From CAYXVJ01 sp050309435 (lineage in GTDB: Bacteria > Bacillota > Clostridia > Saccharofermentanales > Fastidiosipilaceae), in contig JBNRMJ010000020.1 of NCBI GenBank assembly GCA_050309435.1, positions 62,001 to 126,000 of the forward strand: a DNA stretch of 64,000 nt, read 5' to 3'. Both the position numbers and the translations under genes were made by a program. Shown in pieces: positions 25,538 to 34,458 of the stretch. Under the pieces are notes generated by a model. The model ran no database searches and was not told where the DNA came from. It was given only the letters and a program-made list of their open reading frames with translations. Position 1 is the stretch's first letter. The number at the start of each line of letters is the position of its first letter.

Positions 25538-26202
25538 TCGGAATCGGCGGAAGCCTGAAAGACAGTAAGTGGATAAAGGCTGAAGTCTCCGGAGAGGGAT
25601 TCGATCTTATTATCGCGGCGGATTCCGGTGCCGCACATATACTGGATCTGGATCTGGTTCCGGGTATGTTTCTGGGCGATATGGACAGCGTTTCTAAAGA
25701 GACGTCCGCTCATCTTCGGGAGCTGGGTGTAGAGACTTATATCTATGAAGTTCGCAAAGACGGATCCGATACCGAACTGGCTGTTTGCGCGGCGATCGAA
25801 AAGGGGGCAGGGGAGATCGTTTTACTCGGTTCTTTCGGTCAAGGCCGGCCAGATCATCTTCTGGCCAATGTTTTGATGCTTGAAGGCATGATCCGTCAAT
25901 ATCCCAAGATAAGAATTATTTTGACAGACGGGCTGTCTTTCGTACAGGCAATTCGAGGGCCATTTTGCGGGACCTTTACTTTCCGAAATATGCCGGAAGT
26001 ACCCTATGTGGTTTCGCTTTTGCCAATTAGTCGGAAAATTTGCGGCGTGACCTACAAGGGATTGAGTTTCGCTCTGGATCAGGCGGATCTTGAACGCGGA
26101 ACGAGTCGGGCGATCAGCAATTATGCAGTCGATCGCGAAGCCGGTTTTAGCATTAGCCTGATGGAAGGATCGGCTCTCGTGGTCATGACACCGGAAGAGT
26201 AG
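25525..26202 (+). CDS. thiN: Thiamine pyrophosphokinase
   Basis: Transfers pyrophosphate from ATP to thiamine to make TPP. The catalytic N-terminal domain has IIAADSGAAHILDL, PGMFLGDMDSVS and the KDGSDTELAVCAA motif. The C-terminal beta-sandwich that binds thiamine covers about 145-225 and ends GSALVVMTPEE. Length 225 is standard. It is the last gene of the def operon; a strong terminator follows 56 bases later. Confidence 0.93.
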   Translation: MRALIGIGGSLKDSKWIKAEVSGEGFDLIIAADSGAAHILDLDLVPGMFLGDMDSVSKETSAHLRELGVETYIYEVRKDGSDTELAVCAAIEKGAGEIVLLGSFGQGRPDHLLANVLMLEGMIRQYPKIRIILTDGLSFVQAIRGPFCGTFTFRNMPEVPYVVSLLPISRKICGVTYKGLSFALDQADLERGTSRAISNYAVDREAGFSISLMEGSALVVMTPEE

Positions 26203-26257
26203 AACTTGCTGCAATAAGAGTAAAGAATTTTATCTGAATGAGATAATAGCAAAAAGA

Positions 26258-26289
26258 AAAAAGAGAATCGATTATTCGATTCTCTTTTT
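26258..26289. terminator. Bidirectional rho-independent terminator between thiN and tRNA-Trp
   Basis: AAAAAGAGAATCGA (26258-26271), loop TTAT, TCGATTCTCTTTTT (26276-26289): a perfect 14-bp stem with A-run and T-run ends. It can stop thiN transcription on the plus strand and tRNA-Trp transcription on the minus strand. Confidence 0.9.
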
Positions 26290-26309
26290 AATTGATCGAG
26301 CAGATCATC

Positions 26310-26384
26310 TGGCAGGGGAGACGCGATTCGAACACGCAACCGACGGTTTTGGAGACCGTTGCTCTACCGTTGAGCCACTCCCCT
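26310..26384 (-). tRNA. trnW: tRNA-Trp (anticodon CCA), 3' CCA encoded
   Basis: Read on the minus strand, AGGGGAG (acceptor 5') pairs with CTCCCCT; the D arm GGCTCAACGGTAGAGC, anticodon stem ACGGT/ACCGT with loop CTCCAAA, and T loop TTCGAATC are all present. The discriminator base is G and the genomic CCA follows (complement at 26310-26312). It stands alone between two plus-strand operons, with its own promoter and a terminator. Confidence 0.97.
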
Positions 26385-26416
26385 AAAACTTGAGTGAATC
26401 ATCTGCAACGAGAAAG

Positions 26417-26445
26417 AGTATAGCCCGACAATTGCGCAGTGTCAA
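26417..26445 (-). promoter_or_regulatory. tRNA-Trp promoter
   Basis: On the minus strand: TTGACA (complement of 26440-26445), a 17-base spacer, TATACT (complement of 26417-26422). Near-consensus sigma-A promoter, starting about 25 bases before the tRNA 5' end. Confidence 0.85.
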
Positions 26446-26547
26446 GCCAAATGTTATGATTTTATAGAAAATACGATGCAATATAAAATACTCAGGTTCA
26501 CTGTCCGGAAAACCGGCCAAACCGGTGCATAGAAAGGACAGTTTTCC

Positions 26548-27036
26548 ATGTCAGCAAATCAATCGACAGAAATGAAATCCCTGGCAACTGTAGAAATTTA
26601 TACAGATGGCGCTTGTTCCGGTAATCCGGGCGTTGGCGGTTACGCCGCGATTTTAATCGCCGGCGGATATAAGAAGGAGATCTTCGGAGCAAGCGGCAAC
26701 ACGACCAATAACCGTATGGAATTAACGGCTGTTATCGAAGGATTGCGCGAGCTAAAAAGGCCTTGTGCTGTTAAACTGTATAGTGACAGTGCTTACGTGA
26801 TAAATGCCTTTAATAACGGGTGGCTTGACAACTGGCAACGCGGTGGCTGGAAGAATGCCGCCGGAAGTCCCGTCAGTAATAAAGACCTCTGGGAGCAACT
26901 TCTGGAAGCTGCCAAACCTCACCGGATCACCTGGATTAAGGTAAAAGGTCACGCCGACAACATTTACAATAATCGCTGCGACGAACTGGCTGTGCAAGCC
27001 GTGAAAGATTATAAAGCTTTGCATCCGGATGCATAA
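26548..27036 (+). CDS. rnhA: Ribonuclease HI
   Basis: Degrades the RNA strand of RNA-DNA hybrids. The four catalytic acidic residues are in conserved contexts: IYTDGACSGNPG (Asp), NNRMELTAV (Glu), LYSDSAYVINAF (Asp) and NNRCDELAV (Asp), with the basic handle region near NGWLDNWQRGGWKNAAG. Length 162 is close to E. coli RnhA. The ribosome site AAAGGA is about 12 bases before ATG 26548. A candidate -10 TATAAA (26482-26487) lies upstream but lacks a clear -35. A nudix gene follows after 28 bases. Confidence 0.96.
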   Translation: MSANQSTEMKSLATVEIYTDGACSGNPGVGGYAAILIAGGYKKEIFGASGNTTNNRMELTAVIEGLRELKRPCAVKLYSDSAYVINAFNNGWLDNWQRGGWKNAAGSPVSNKDLWEQLLEAAKPHRITWIKVKGHADNIYNNRCDELAVQAVKDYKALHPDA

Positions 27037-27064
27037 GAAATCTTCGACAGGATAGTGATTAACG

Positions 27065-27610
27065 ATGTTTAGTGAAAAAAGAATCAATCAGAAAGTGATT
27101 TTCGAAAGCCCTGTATTCCGTGTGGAGCAGTTGGGCGTCGAACTGGATAACGGCGATCACGCAAGACGCGATGTCGTTTATCATAACGGTGGCGTATGCG
27201 TCGCGGCGATTCAAGACGATCAGGTATATATGGTCGAGCAGTACCGGATAGCAGTACAACGTCTCACCCTGGAGCTGCCGGCAGGCAAGCTCGAAGCCGG
27301 AGAAAATCCGGAAGCGGCGGCCCTCAGGGAGCTCCGGGAAGAGACCGGTTTGACTCCGGAAAAGATGATTTATCTTGGTTCTTGTCTGCCTTCGCCGGGC
27401 TACACCTCAGAAGTTCTGCATTTATATCTGGCTCTTGATTTAACCGCAGGAGAGATGGCACTGGATCCCGGCGAACACTTAAACTGTTTCAGAATCCCGT
27501 TACAGGATGCATTGGAATGGGCCGTTAACGGTCGCATCGAAGATGCCAAAACCATTATTAGTCTGTTTAGAGCCCGTGAGTATCTGCGAAGACAAGTGAA
27601 AGAGGCTTAA
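27065..27610 (+). CDS. nudF: Nudix hydrolase, probable ADP-ribose pyrophosphatase
   Basis: Hydrolyses ADP-ribose (inferred) to AMP and ribose 5-phosphate. The nudix box fits exactly: GKLEAGENPEAAALRELREE then TGL (GX5EX7REUXEEXGU). Upstream HARRDVVYHNGGVCVAAIQD and MVEQYRIAVQRLTLELPAG are typical of the ADP-ribose subfamily, which has a domain-swapped N-terminus. Length 181 is normal. No strong ribosome site is seen; it may be coupled to rnhA. Confidence 0.88.
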   Translation: MFSEKRINQKVIFESPVFRVEQLGVELDNGDHARRDVVYHNGGVCVAAIQDDQVYMVEQYRIAVQRLTLELPAGKLEAGENPEAAALRELREETGLTPEKMIYLGSCLPSPGYTSEVLHLYLALDLTAGEMALDPGEHLNCFRIPLQDALEWAVNGRIEDAKTIISLFRAREYLRRQVKEA

Positions 27611-27615
27611 GCGTT

Positions 27616-30516
27616 ATGAGTGAAAATAAGTTTTCCAAAGGAAGAGAAGTCAGCGGCATCATTTTCCTGGCTGCGGCTATTCTTCTGGGCATCACATATT
27701 ACGTACCGGGTGCATCAACAGGATTACTCGGAGATATATTCCTCGGCCTCGGCCGGGGATTGTTTGGCGTGACGGCCTTTGCCCTTCCGGCCTTGTTTTT
27801 ATATATGGCTTTAGAGTACTTCATTTCTCGCTCCAGATATACTTCGTCCAGTCGTATCACTCATGTCTTTATTATGTTGATGATTGTTGCTTGTTTACTG
27901 CATGCTTTTTCGATCGAACAAGCTGAATTCAAGGCAGCCTTGGGCAGCAGTCGCACGGCTACGAATGCCATCGGGCTATTGTGGGATAGCAGCAGGGGAT
28001 ATGGTTTTGCCGATATTGGCGAAAAATCGCTGCCTGGCGGTTTACTTCCGGGCTTGCTCACGCTCGGCTTGCAATCGGTGGCCGGCGATACCGGTGCCAT
28101 CATTATTTTAGTGATGGCTTTTGTGGTTGAGCTCGTACTCCTGTTTAACGTCTCTTTTTCGAATGTTCTGGGTCATACCGGAACTGCGGTCAAACAAGCC
28201 GGTCAGAAAATGGGAACTGCCTTAAGTCAAACGGTTCACAGTGCTGCCATGCGACGTAATGCAGATAAACGCTATGATTTTCCTCTCGATAAAGAAGCTT
28301 GGGAAGATGATCCGTCCTACAATGCCGAGCCGCTGGAGTCGTTTAAAGACGAAAACGGCATGCCTGTCGCTGCCCATAACAGGGACGGGGTTACTGCCGG
28401 CTCTTCGACTTTGTCATCTGAAGCAGCAGGACCCGAACCGTTTATCCTGGATGTCTCGACTTATAAACCGAATCGTCCGGCCGAAAAGCCCGATTCAAAC
28501 ACCTATGCGCCGGCTTATGGTGCCGGCTTCCATCAAGTCGGCAGTGCGGATCCTGCCGGTAAGTCACTTCTAAGTAAAGAAGAGCAGGAAAAACTCGCTT
28601 CTTTCCCGAAAGCAGGTGAGCATCAGCAGGAGGGAAGCGCTTCGCGTGATCCGGAGGCCAATGCTTCTTTCTTTGATGGAGTACCGATCCTGTCTTATGA
28701 TCCCAGACCGGAGGAACACGGTCTTGTGATCGGAGCCGAGCCCGACGAGACGCGAGAAGATCCCTTTGGCGTTCCTGCCTTTCTTCAGGAGGCACATAGC
28801 CACAGACAGCAGTCACAGGAAAGTGCTTCCACTCAGAATAAGGATGGAAGTTGGGATTTCGCCGAAGTAGACGAGCCGGCTGAGCCTCAGACTATGATCA
28901 GACCGGGACCCGTTTCCGAAAAGAAAGCAGCGCTTGATGAAGGACAGATCAACAATCGATACGGAGCGAAAATCGAAACCGGTCGGGTCAGAGCGATAAC
29001 AGCCGAAGAAATCGCGGATTTGGATGAAGATGATTTTCCGCCCAAACCGTATATTCTCCCCGCCACGACACTCTTAAATCAGGAAGACCGGACCAGTTTC
29101 AAACAGAATCAAGATCAGATTGCCGGTTTAGGCCGGAAGCTCGAGGAAACATTAAAGAGCTTCGGAGTCGAAGCCAGAGTCGTGAACATAACAACCGGAC
29201 CGTCCATTACCCGTTTCGAGTTAACACCCGGTATCGGTGTCAAAGTCAGTAAGATAACGAACCTGGCCGACGATATCGCCTTGAATCTGGCTGCTGTCGG
29301 TGTACGAATCGAAGCACCCATTCCGGGTAAAGCCGCCATTGGTATCGAGATTCCCAACAAGAAGACGAGTATCGTCGGACTTCGCGCGTTAATCGAATCG
29401 CGAGATTTCAGAGAAGCGAAGTCCAAGCTAACCGTCGCTTTGGGTCGCGATATCCCCGGTGCGCCGATACTCTGCGATTTGGCCAGAATGCCTCATCTTT
29501 TAATTGCCGGTGCCACGGGCTCCGGTAAGTCGGTTTGCATCAATTCAATTCTCGTTTCAATTTTGTATCGCGCGAATCCCGACGAAATTAAGTTGCTCAT
29601 GATCGATCCGAAGGTTGTCGAGTTAAGCGTTTATAACGGTATCCCTCACTTGCTGGCTCCGGTCGTAACCGATCCCAAGAAGGCATCCAATACACTGAAT
29701 TGGGCTGTGGTCGAAATGAACCGGCGTTATGATCTCTTTGCCAAGAAAAACGTTCGCGATCTGATGTCCTATAACAGTTTAGCCGAGCGGGAATCCTTCG
29801 AAAAAGTACCTCAGATCATCATTGTTATCGACGAGCTGGCAGACTTGATGATGGCAGCCCCGCATGAGGTCGAAGACTCGATTGCCCGTTTGACGGCGAT
29901 GGCTCGTGCTGCCGGCATGCATTTGATAATCGCCACACAGCGCCCTTCCGTAGACGTCATCACCGGCGTCATTAAAGCAAACATCCCTTCTCGAGTGGCG
30001 TTCATGGTCTCGTCTCAGGTCGATTCCAGAACTATTCTTGATTCCGGCGGAGCCGAAAAGCTGCTTGGAAAAGGAGATATGCTCTATGCTCCCCAGAGCC
30101 TGCCCAAACCGGTTCGCGGTCAAGGCGCATTTATCACCGAAGAGGAAGTGGAACGCGTCGTAAAATTCTGTAAGGCTCAAAACGAGCGCGGTTATGATAA
30201 AAACCTGCAGGAGGAGATTGTTTCTGCCAAACCGCAGGGACAAGGACAGGATAACGGCGACAATCAGGAACAAGACGAGTTGTTCAACGATGCCGTCGAT
30301 ATCGTGGTCGATGCCGGTTATGCTTCCGTGTCGATTCTGCAGCGTCGCCTGAATGTGGGTTACCCTCGTGCCGGCAAGCTGATCGACTCGATGGAGCAAG
30401 CCGGTTATATTGGGCCTTTCGAAGGGAGCAAACCTCGTAAGCTATTAATCAGCAGACCACAGTGGGAAGCCACCAAGGCCGGTTATCAAAGTTCAGATGA
30501 AGGAGATAATGAGTAA
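27616..30516 (+). CDS. ftsK: DNA translocase FtsK/SpoIIIE
   Basis: Pumps chromosomal DNA through the closing septum. N-terminal membrane domain about 12-190 with roughly four spans; a long polar linker about 200-470 rich in Glu, Pro and Gln. Motor domain from about 490: Walker A LIAGATGSGKSVCINS near 633-641, LLMIDPKVVELSVYNG, Walker B IIIVIDELADLMMAAPHEV, and HLIIATQRPSVDVITG. The gamma DNA-reading winged helix is near 895-955 (VVDAGYASVSILQRRLNVGY). Length 966 is typical of clostridial FtsK/SpoIIIE. Its 3' end overlaps the start region of folD. Confidence 0.97.
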   Translation: MSENKFSKGREVSGIIFLAAAILLGITYYVPGASTGLLGDIFLGLGRGLFGVTAFALPALFLYMALEYFISRSRYTSSSRITHVFIMLMIVACLLHAFSIEQAEFKAALGSSRTATNAIGLLWDSSRGYGFADIGEKSLPGGLLPGLLTLGLQSVAGDTGAIIILVMAFVVELVLLFNVSFSNVLGHTGTAVKQAGQKMGTALSQTVHSAAMRRNADKRYDFPLDKEAWEDDPSYNAEPLESFKDENGMPVAAHNRDGVTAGSSTLSSEAAGPEPFILDVSTYKPNRPAEKPDSNTYAPAYGAGFHQVGSADPAGKSLLSKEEQEKLASFPKAGEHQQEGSASRDPEANASFFDGVPILSYDPRPEEHGLVIGAEPDETREDPFGVPAFLQEAHSHRQQSQESASTQNKDGSWDFAEVDEPAEPQTMIRPGPVSEKKAALDEGQINNRYGAKIETGRVRAITAEEIADLDEDDFPPKPYILPATTLLNQEDRTSFKQNQDQIAGLGRKLEETLKSFGVEARVVNITTGPSITRFELTPGIGVKVSKITNLADDIALNLAAVGVRIEAPIPGKAAIGIEIPNKKTSIVGLRALIESRDFREAKSKLTVALGRDIPGAPILCDLARMPHLLIAGATGSGKSVCINSILVSILYRANPDEIKLLMIDPKVVELSVYNGIPHLLAPVVTDPKKASNTLNWAVVEMNRRYDLFAKKNVRDLMSYNSLAERESFEKVPQIIIVIDELADLMMAAPHEVEDSIARLTAMARAAGMHLIIATQRPSVDVITGVIKANIPSRVAFMVSSQVDSRTILDSGGAEKLLGKGDMLYAPQSLPKPVRGQGAFITEEEVERVVKFCKAQNERGYDKNLQEEIVSAKPQGQGQDNGDNQEQDELFNDAVDIVVDAGYASVSILQRRLNVGYPRAGKLIDSMEQAGYIGPFEGSKPRKLLISRPQWEATKAGYQSSDEGDNE

Positions 30517-31375
30517 AATGGCAAAGTTGTTAAGCGGCTCGGCCCTTTCCCGTACATTAAGAGAAGACCTTCAACAGAAGGTCAGTCGTTTACGCGACGA
30601 AGGCAGGCGTCAGCCTTGTCTGGTCGTCATTCAAGTTGGCAAAGATCCTGCGTCATCGATTTATGTCGGCTATAAACAGAAGGCTTGTGCCGCAATCGGT
30701 ATCAAATCGGAACTCTTTTCCCTTGACGAAGACATTAAACAAGAGGAACTGCTGGCTTTAATCGAACGTCTGAATAATGATCCGGCTGTAGACGGCATAC
30801 TATGTCAACTGCCTTTGCCGGGGGGAATCGACGAGAGTCTTGTCCTTGAGTCCGTTAAACCCGATAAGGATGTGGACGGTTTTCATCCGGTTAATGTCGG
30901 TTTGCTTCACATGGGCAAAGACTGTCCCGCACCTTGTACTGCAGAAGGAATCGTAGAGATTCTGCGACATTATCAAATCCCTCTTGAAGGAGCTAATGTG
31001 CTTGTCGCCGGTCGCAGTCAAATCGTCGGTAAACCGGTTGCCGCTTTACTTACGAGAGAGAATGCTACGGTTACGCTTGCTCATTCCAGAACCAAAGATC
31101 TGAAGAACCTGACCAGGCGGGCCGATATCGTGATTGCCGCTATAGGCAAACATCACTTTTTCGATGCTTCTTACTTTAACTCTCGCTCGGTAGTGATCGA
31201 TGTAGGCATACACAGGATCGACGGGCGCGTCGAAGGCGATGTTAACTTCGCAGACGTCGAAGCAACCGTAGCGGCAATTACGCCTGTTCCGGGCGGGGTG
31301 GGACCGATGACCATCACGATGCTGATGAAAAACACTTTATCTGCTTATGCCAAACATGAAAATATCGAGTTCTGA
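30509..31375 (+). CDS. folD: Methylenetetrahydrofolate dehydrogenase / methenyl-THF cyclohydrolase
   Basis: Bifunctional enzyme making 10-formyl-THF for purines and for Fmt. Signatures: SSIYVGYKQKACAAIGI (catalytic Tyr and Lys), VDGILCQLPLPGGID, KDVDGFHPVNVG, GRSQIVGKPVAALLTRENAT and PVPGGVGPMTITMLMKNT. Three starts are possible in frame: ATG 30497, 30509 and 30518. AGGAG (30501-30505) favours 30509 (spacing 3) or 30518 (spacing 12); 30497 has no ribosome site. Length is about 288 residues. It overlaps the ftsK stop. Confidence 0.95.
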   Translation: MSKMAKLLSGSALSRTLREDLQQKVSRLRDEGRRQPCLVVIQVGKDPASSIYVGYKQKACAAIGIKSELFSLDEDIKQEELLALIERLNNDPAVDGILCQLPLPGGIDESLVLESVKPDKDVDGFHPVNVGLLHMGKDCPAPCTAEGIVEILRHYQIPLEGANVLVAGRSQIVGKPVAALLTRENATVTLAHSRTKDLKNLTRRADIVIAAIGKHHFFDASYFNSRSVVIDVGIHRIDGRVEGDVNFADVEATVAAITPVPGGVGPMTITMLMKNTLSAYAKHENIEF

Positions 31376-31387
31376 GGGAAAAAGCCG

Positions 31388-32659
31388 ATGAATGAAATTA
31401 AGACTGCAGAAATACTGGCTATCGGTACCGAGATCCTGATGGGTCAGATCGTCAATACCAATGCCGCTTTTCTGGCCAAGGAACTGCGTGAACTGGGAAT
31501 CGATTCCAAATACCAAACCGTCGTGGGTGATAATGAAAAACGGATCAAAGACATGGTAAATACGGCTTTGGAACGAAGCGATCTGCTCTTGATGACGGGC
31601 GGTCTCGGGCCGACAGAAGATGATATATCCATGTCCTGCACAGCCTCGGTACTGGGACTGGAACCGGAGTTCCACGAAGAGTCCTGGATGCGAATCCAAA
31701 AGCACTTTCATAAGAGCAATCGCCCCGTGATGGAGTCGAATAAACGCCAGGCCATGCTTCCGAAAGGAGCCGAGGTGTTACCCAATGATAACGGAACGGC
31801 ACCCGGTGCTTTTATTTCCACCTTCTTTAACGGAAAACAGGTTTTTGTGGCCCTGCTTCCCGGACCACCCTCCGAGAATACACTGATGTTCAAACGCTAT
31901 TTAAAGCCGCTTCTCGAAGCCAGAAGCTCCAGAGTTATTCTATCCCGTTTTATCCGTCTGATCGGAATTGGAGAGTCGCAGGCAGAAGCCGAAATCCGGG
32001 ATTTGGTACATGATCAATCGGATCCTACCATCGCCCCTTATGCGTCAGAGGGGGAAGTGACAATCCGAGTAACTACATCGTGCCATAGAGACGAAAAAGA
32101 ACTGACTCTGGCCGAAAAACGCTTAGACAATACGATAAGTCAAATTTCGGAAAGACTCGGAAGATACATTTACAATATTGGCGATGAAAATCTTTATGAA
32201 GTGACGATCGATCTGCTGAAACAGAAAAATTTCAGTCTAAGCGTGGCCGAGAGCTGCACGTGCGGCTTGCTTGCGGCCAAGCTCGGTGATGTCAGTGGTT
32301 TATCCTCTGTCTTTGCCGGAGGGGTGGTTTCATATGCCAACTCGGTAAAAACGAACTTGCTGGGCGTTCGCGATGAAACGCTCGCCATATACGGGGCTGT
32401 CAGCCGCCAATGCGCGGAAGAAATGGCAGAAGGCGCAAGAAAGCTCTGTAACAGCGATTATGCGATTGCCATTACGGGAATAGCCGGACCCGACGGAGGT
32501 ACCATTGAAAAACCAGTCGGCACCGTCTACATGAGCGTGGCGGGACCCGATGGCGTAACTACGGAACATTTTGTCATTAACGGAAACAGACGCCGCATAC
32601 GCGAGAATGCCGCTCTCTGGTCGGTCAATCTCTTGCGCAGGAGGTTAACGAATCAGTGA
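31388..32659 (+). CDS. cinA: CinA-family protein (MoCF-like domain plus NMN amidohydrolase domain)
   Basis: Full-length CinA. The N-terminal molybdopterin-binding-like domain (about 1-170, TAEILAIGTEILMGQIVNTN, LLMTGGLGPTEDD, PNDNGTAPG) is linked to ADP-ribose pyrophosphatase activity in studied members. The C-terminal domain (about 270-420) carries the NMN deamidase signature: VAESCTCGLLAAKLGDV, VSYANSVKTNLLGV, AITGIAGPDGGTIEKPVGTVY. Length 423 is normal. In several Firmicutes cinA lies just upstream of recA and belongs to the competence regulon; here murJ intervenes. Confidence 0.94.
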   Translation: MNEIKTAEILAIGTEILMGQIVNTNAAFLAKELRELGIDSKYQTVVGDNEKRIKDMVNTALERSDLLLMTGGLGPTEDDISMSCTASVLGLEPEFHEESWMRIQKHFHKSNRPVMESNKRQAMLPKGAEVLPNDNGTAPGAFISTFFNGKQVFVALLPGPPSENTLMFKRYLKPLLEARSSRVILSRFIRLIGIGESQAEAEIRDLVHDQSDPTIAPYASEGEVTIRVTTSCHRDEKELTLAEKRLDNTISQISERLGRYIYNIGDENLYEVTIDLLKQKNFSLSVAESCTCGLLAAKLGDVSGLSSVFAGGVVSYANSVKTNLLGVRDETLAIYGAVSRQCAEEMAEGARKLCNSDYAIAITGIAGPDGGTIEKPVGTVYMSVAGPDGVTTEHFVINGNRRRIRENAALWSVNLLRRRLTNQ

Positions 32660-34314
32660 AGGCAGATATGAATCGTTCCGATAGTCACGTAAGAGAAAAC
32701 TTTTCGGAGGGAAAACAAAAAAGCGGCGGCAGTCGCATGCTTCGCATGACCATACTGACGATGGCTGCTTTGATATTAAGTAAGCTTACCGGACAGCTCA
32801 GAGATATCTTATCGGTCAATCTTTTCGGGCACGGTTACTTGACCGACGCTTATACTCAAGGTTTCTTAATCCCGGATTTCGTATATGAACTTCTGATCGG
32901 AGGCTCTATTTCCGCTGCTTTGATTCCTACGTTATCAGGTTCTCTGGCCAGGGGGCAGGGCAGAAGAGGCTGGCGTTCTGTGAGCATTTTCATCAGCTTC
33001 GCCATGGTGATCATGCTGGTTGTTGCAATTCTGGGCATGATAGCGGCACCTCTGCTGATGAAAAGTTTAACCAGCGACGTTACCATGAGTTTGGCCATAA
33101 AAGTTACGCGAATATTGTTTCCTCAAACTTATTTTATGATGCTGGCCGCGCTTTGTATCGGGATTCTGAATGCCTACAATCGTTTCGATAAGACAGCTTT
33201 CGGACCGGTATTCTATAATATTTGCGTGGTTTTGAGTCTGGTAGCTTTTGGCGCGGCGACAGAAAGCGCGGTTATGAAAGTGGCGGCAGGTGTCACGATC
33301 AGTTCTCTTTTGTATTTCATCTTGCAGGCTTCGCTTGCCAAAAGACAACTGGCAAACTTCCATTTCTCGCTGGACTATAGGAATAAAGGATTTCAAAAGC
33401 TGCTCAAAATCGCATTGCCGACTTTATTGTCGGCCGCTATACCTCAGCTTAACAACATCATCTTAAACATGATTATTTCCGCCGGCGGTTTTGTCAGTGG
33501 AACAACGACGAGTTTACGCAACGCCAATACTTTATGGATGCTCCCGTGGGGTGTTTTTGCCGTGGCGATCGGGAATATCATGCTTCCGAATCTGTCGGCA
33601 GTGAATGCGGCCCGTAATTACAAAGAAAGTCGTTTGCTCCTGGGCAGATCCTTGAAGAATGCGCTTTTTTTGACAATTCCCTGTGCATTGATTTTCTATG
33701 TTCTTCGTTTTGATCTGGTGCGTGCGGTTTTTCAATGGTCCGTCGACAGCTATGACGAGAAAGCCGTCGAAATGACGGCAGGAATTCTTAGCTTCTACTG
33801 TCTGACGATTGTGACTCATACAATCGTTTCGATTATGAATAACGCTTATTATGCGATGAGACTGACCTTTATTCCTCTGGGCAGCGCGATATTATCTCTT
33901 ATACTGACCAGTGGTCTGGGCTTCTTGTTTTCGAACCATACCCCCTTGGGAGCGGCCGGCCTGTCGCTGGGTTATGCCATGGCCAGTCTGATTAACTCGG
34001 TTGTTCTGCTGATGATCTATCGCATGGTCAATCCGAAAGGCACCCCCAAACGCTTAAGTCTCTTTTTCGTGAAGTCGGGTCTCGCTGCGATAATTACGAT
34101 TGTCTGCTTACTTATTCTCGAGCTTATAGTAGGTGGCAGTCGCTTTGATACATCCGGCAAACTGATCCAGCTTGTCTGGCTTGCTTTCCGCAGTCTATTG
34201 GCGTTCGTCATCTATTATCTGGCAGCCATCGGTCTTCGGATTCCCGAAGCTTATCAAATCACGGCCGGGCTCCTCAAGAAACTCGGTCTTGTTAAAGAAA
34301 CTGCCGAACACTGA
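32656..34314 (+). CDS. murJ: Lipid II flippase MurJ
   Basis: MOP-superfamily exporter that flips lipid II across the membrane. About 14 hydrophobic spans over 552 residues. The first conserved block reads ALILSKLTGQLRDILSVNLF then LTDAYTQGFLIPDFVYEL, matching the MurJ/MviN N-terminus with its essential Arg and Asp. GTG 32656 overlaps the cinA TGA (GTGA) with AGGAGG about 11 bases upstream; ATG 32668 is the alternative. Together with uppS, murT/gatD and dapL it contributes to peptidoglycan synthesis. Confidence 0.92.
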   Translation: MKADMNRSDSHVRENFSEGKQKSGGSRMLRMTILTMAALILSKLTGQLRDILSVNLFGHGYLTDAYTQGFLIPDFVYELLIGGSISAALIPTLSGSLARGQGRRGWRSVSIFISFAMVIMLVVAILGMIAAPLLMKSLTSDVTMSLAIKVTRILFPQTYFMMLAALCIGILNAYNRFDKTAFGPVFYNICVVLSLVAFGAATESAVMKVAAGVTISSLLYFILQASLAKRQLANFHFSLDYRNKGFQKLLKIALPTLLSAAIPQLNNIILNMIISAGGFVSGTTTSLRNANTLWMLPWGVFAVAIGNIMLPNLSAVNAARNYKESRLLLGRSLKNALFLTIPCALIFYVLRFDLVRAVFQWSVDSYDEKAVEMTAGILSFYCLTIVTHTIVSIMNNAYYAMRLTFIPLGSAILSLILTSGLGFLFSNHTPLGAAGLSLGYAMASLINSVVLLMIYRMVNPKGTPKRLSLFFVKSGLAAIITIVCLLILELIVGGSRFDTSGKLIQLVWLAFRSLLAFVIYYLAAIGLRIPEAYQITAGLLKKLGLVKETAEH

Positions 34315-34397
34315 AGCTAAGCAGAGAAAATCGAGAGAAACTGTCATTAAACGTATGAAATGACGCTCGAATATTTTCTTGATGATTCATAATAAAC

Positions 34398-34425
34398 TTG
34401 ACGGGGAAGAGGGCTTTGCTATAAT
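34398..34425 (+). promoter_or_regulatory. recA promoter
   Basis: TTGACG (34398-34403), a 16-base spacer and TATAAT (34420-34425) with a TGC extended -10. The LexA operator lies immediately downstream, covering the start of transcription. Confidence 0.8.
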
Positions 34426-34430
34426 AAATA

Positions 34431-34444
34431 AGAACGAATGTTCT
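34431..34444. promoter_or_regulatory. LexA operator (SOS box) of recA
   Basis: AGAACGAATGTTCT is a perfect palindrome around GAAC-GAAT-GTTC and fits the Bacillus-type LexA consensus (CGAAC-N4-GTTCG core). It sits 5 bases after the -10, where bound LexA would block initiation. lexA itself is at 60.0-60.7 kb in this window. Confidence 0.88.
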
Positions 34445-34458
34445 TTATGGAGGTTTTC

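Noticed and set aside
34438..34458. Longer N-terminus for recA from ATG 34438
   Set aside because: That ATG lies inside the LexA operator; GGAGG is correctly spaced for ATG 34459.
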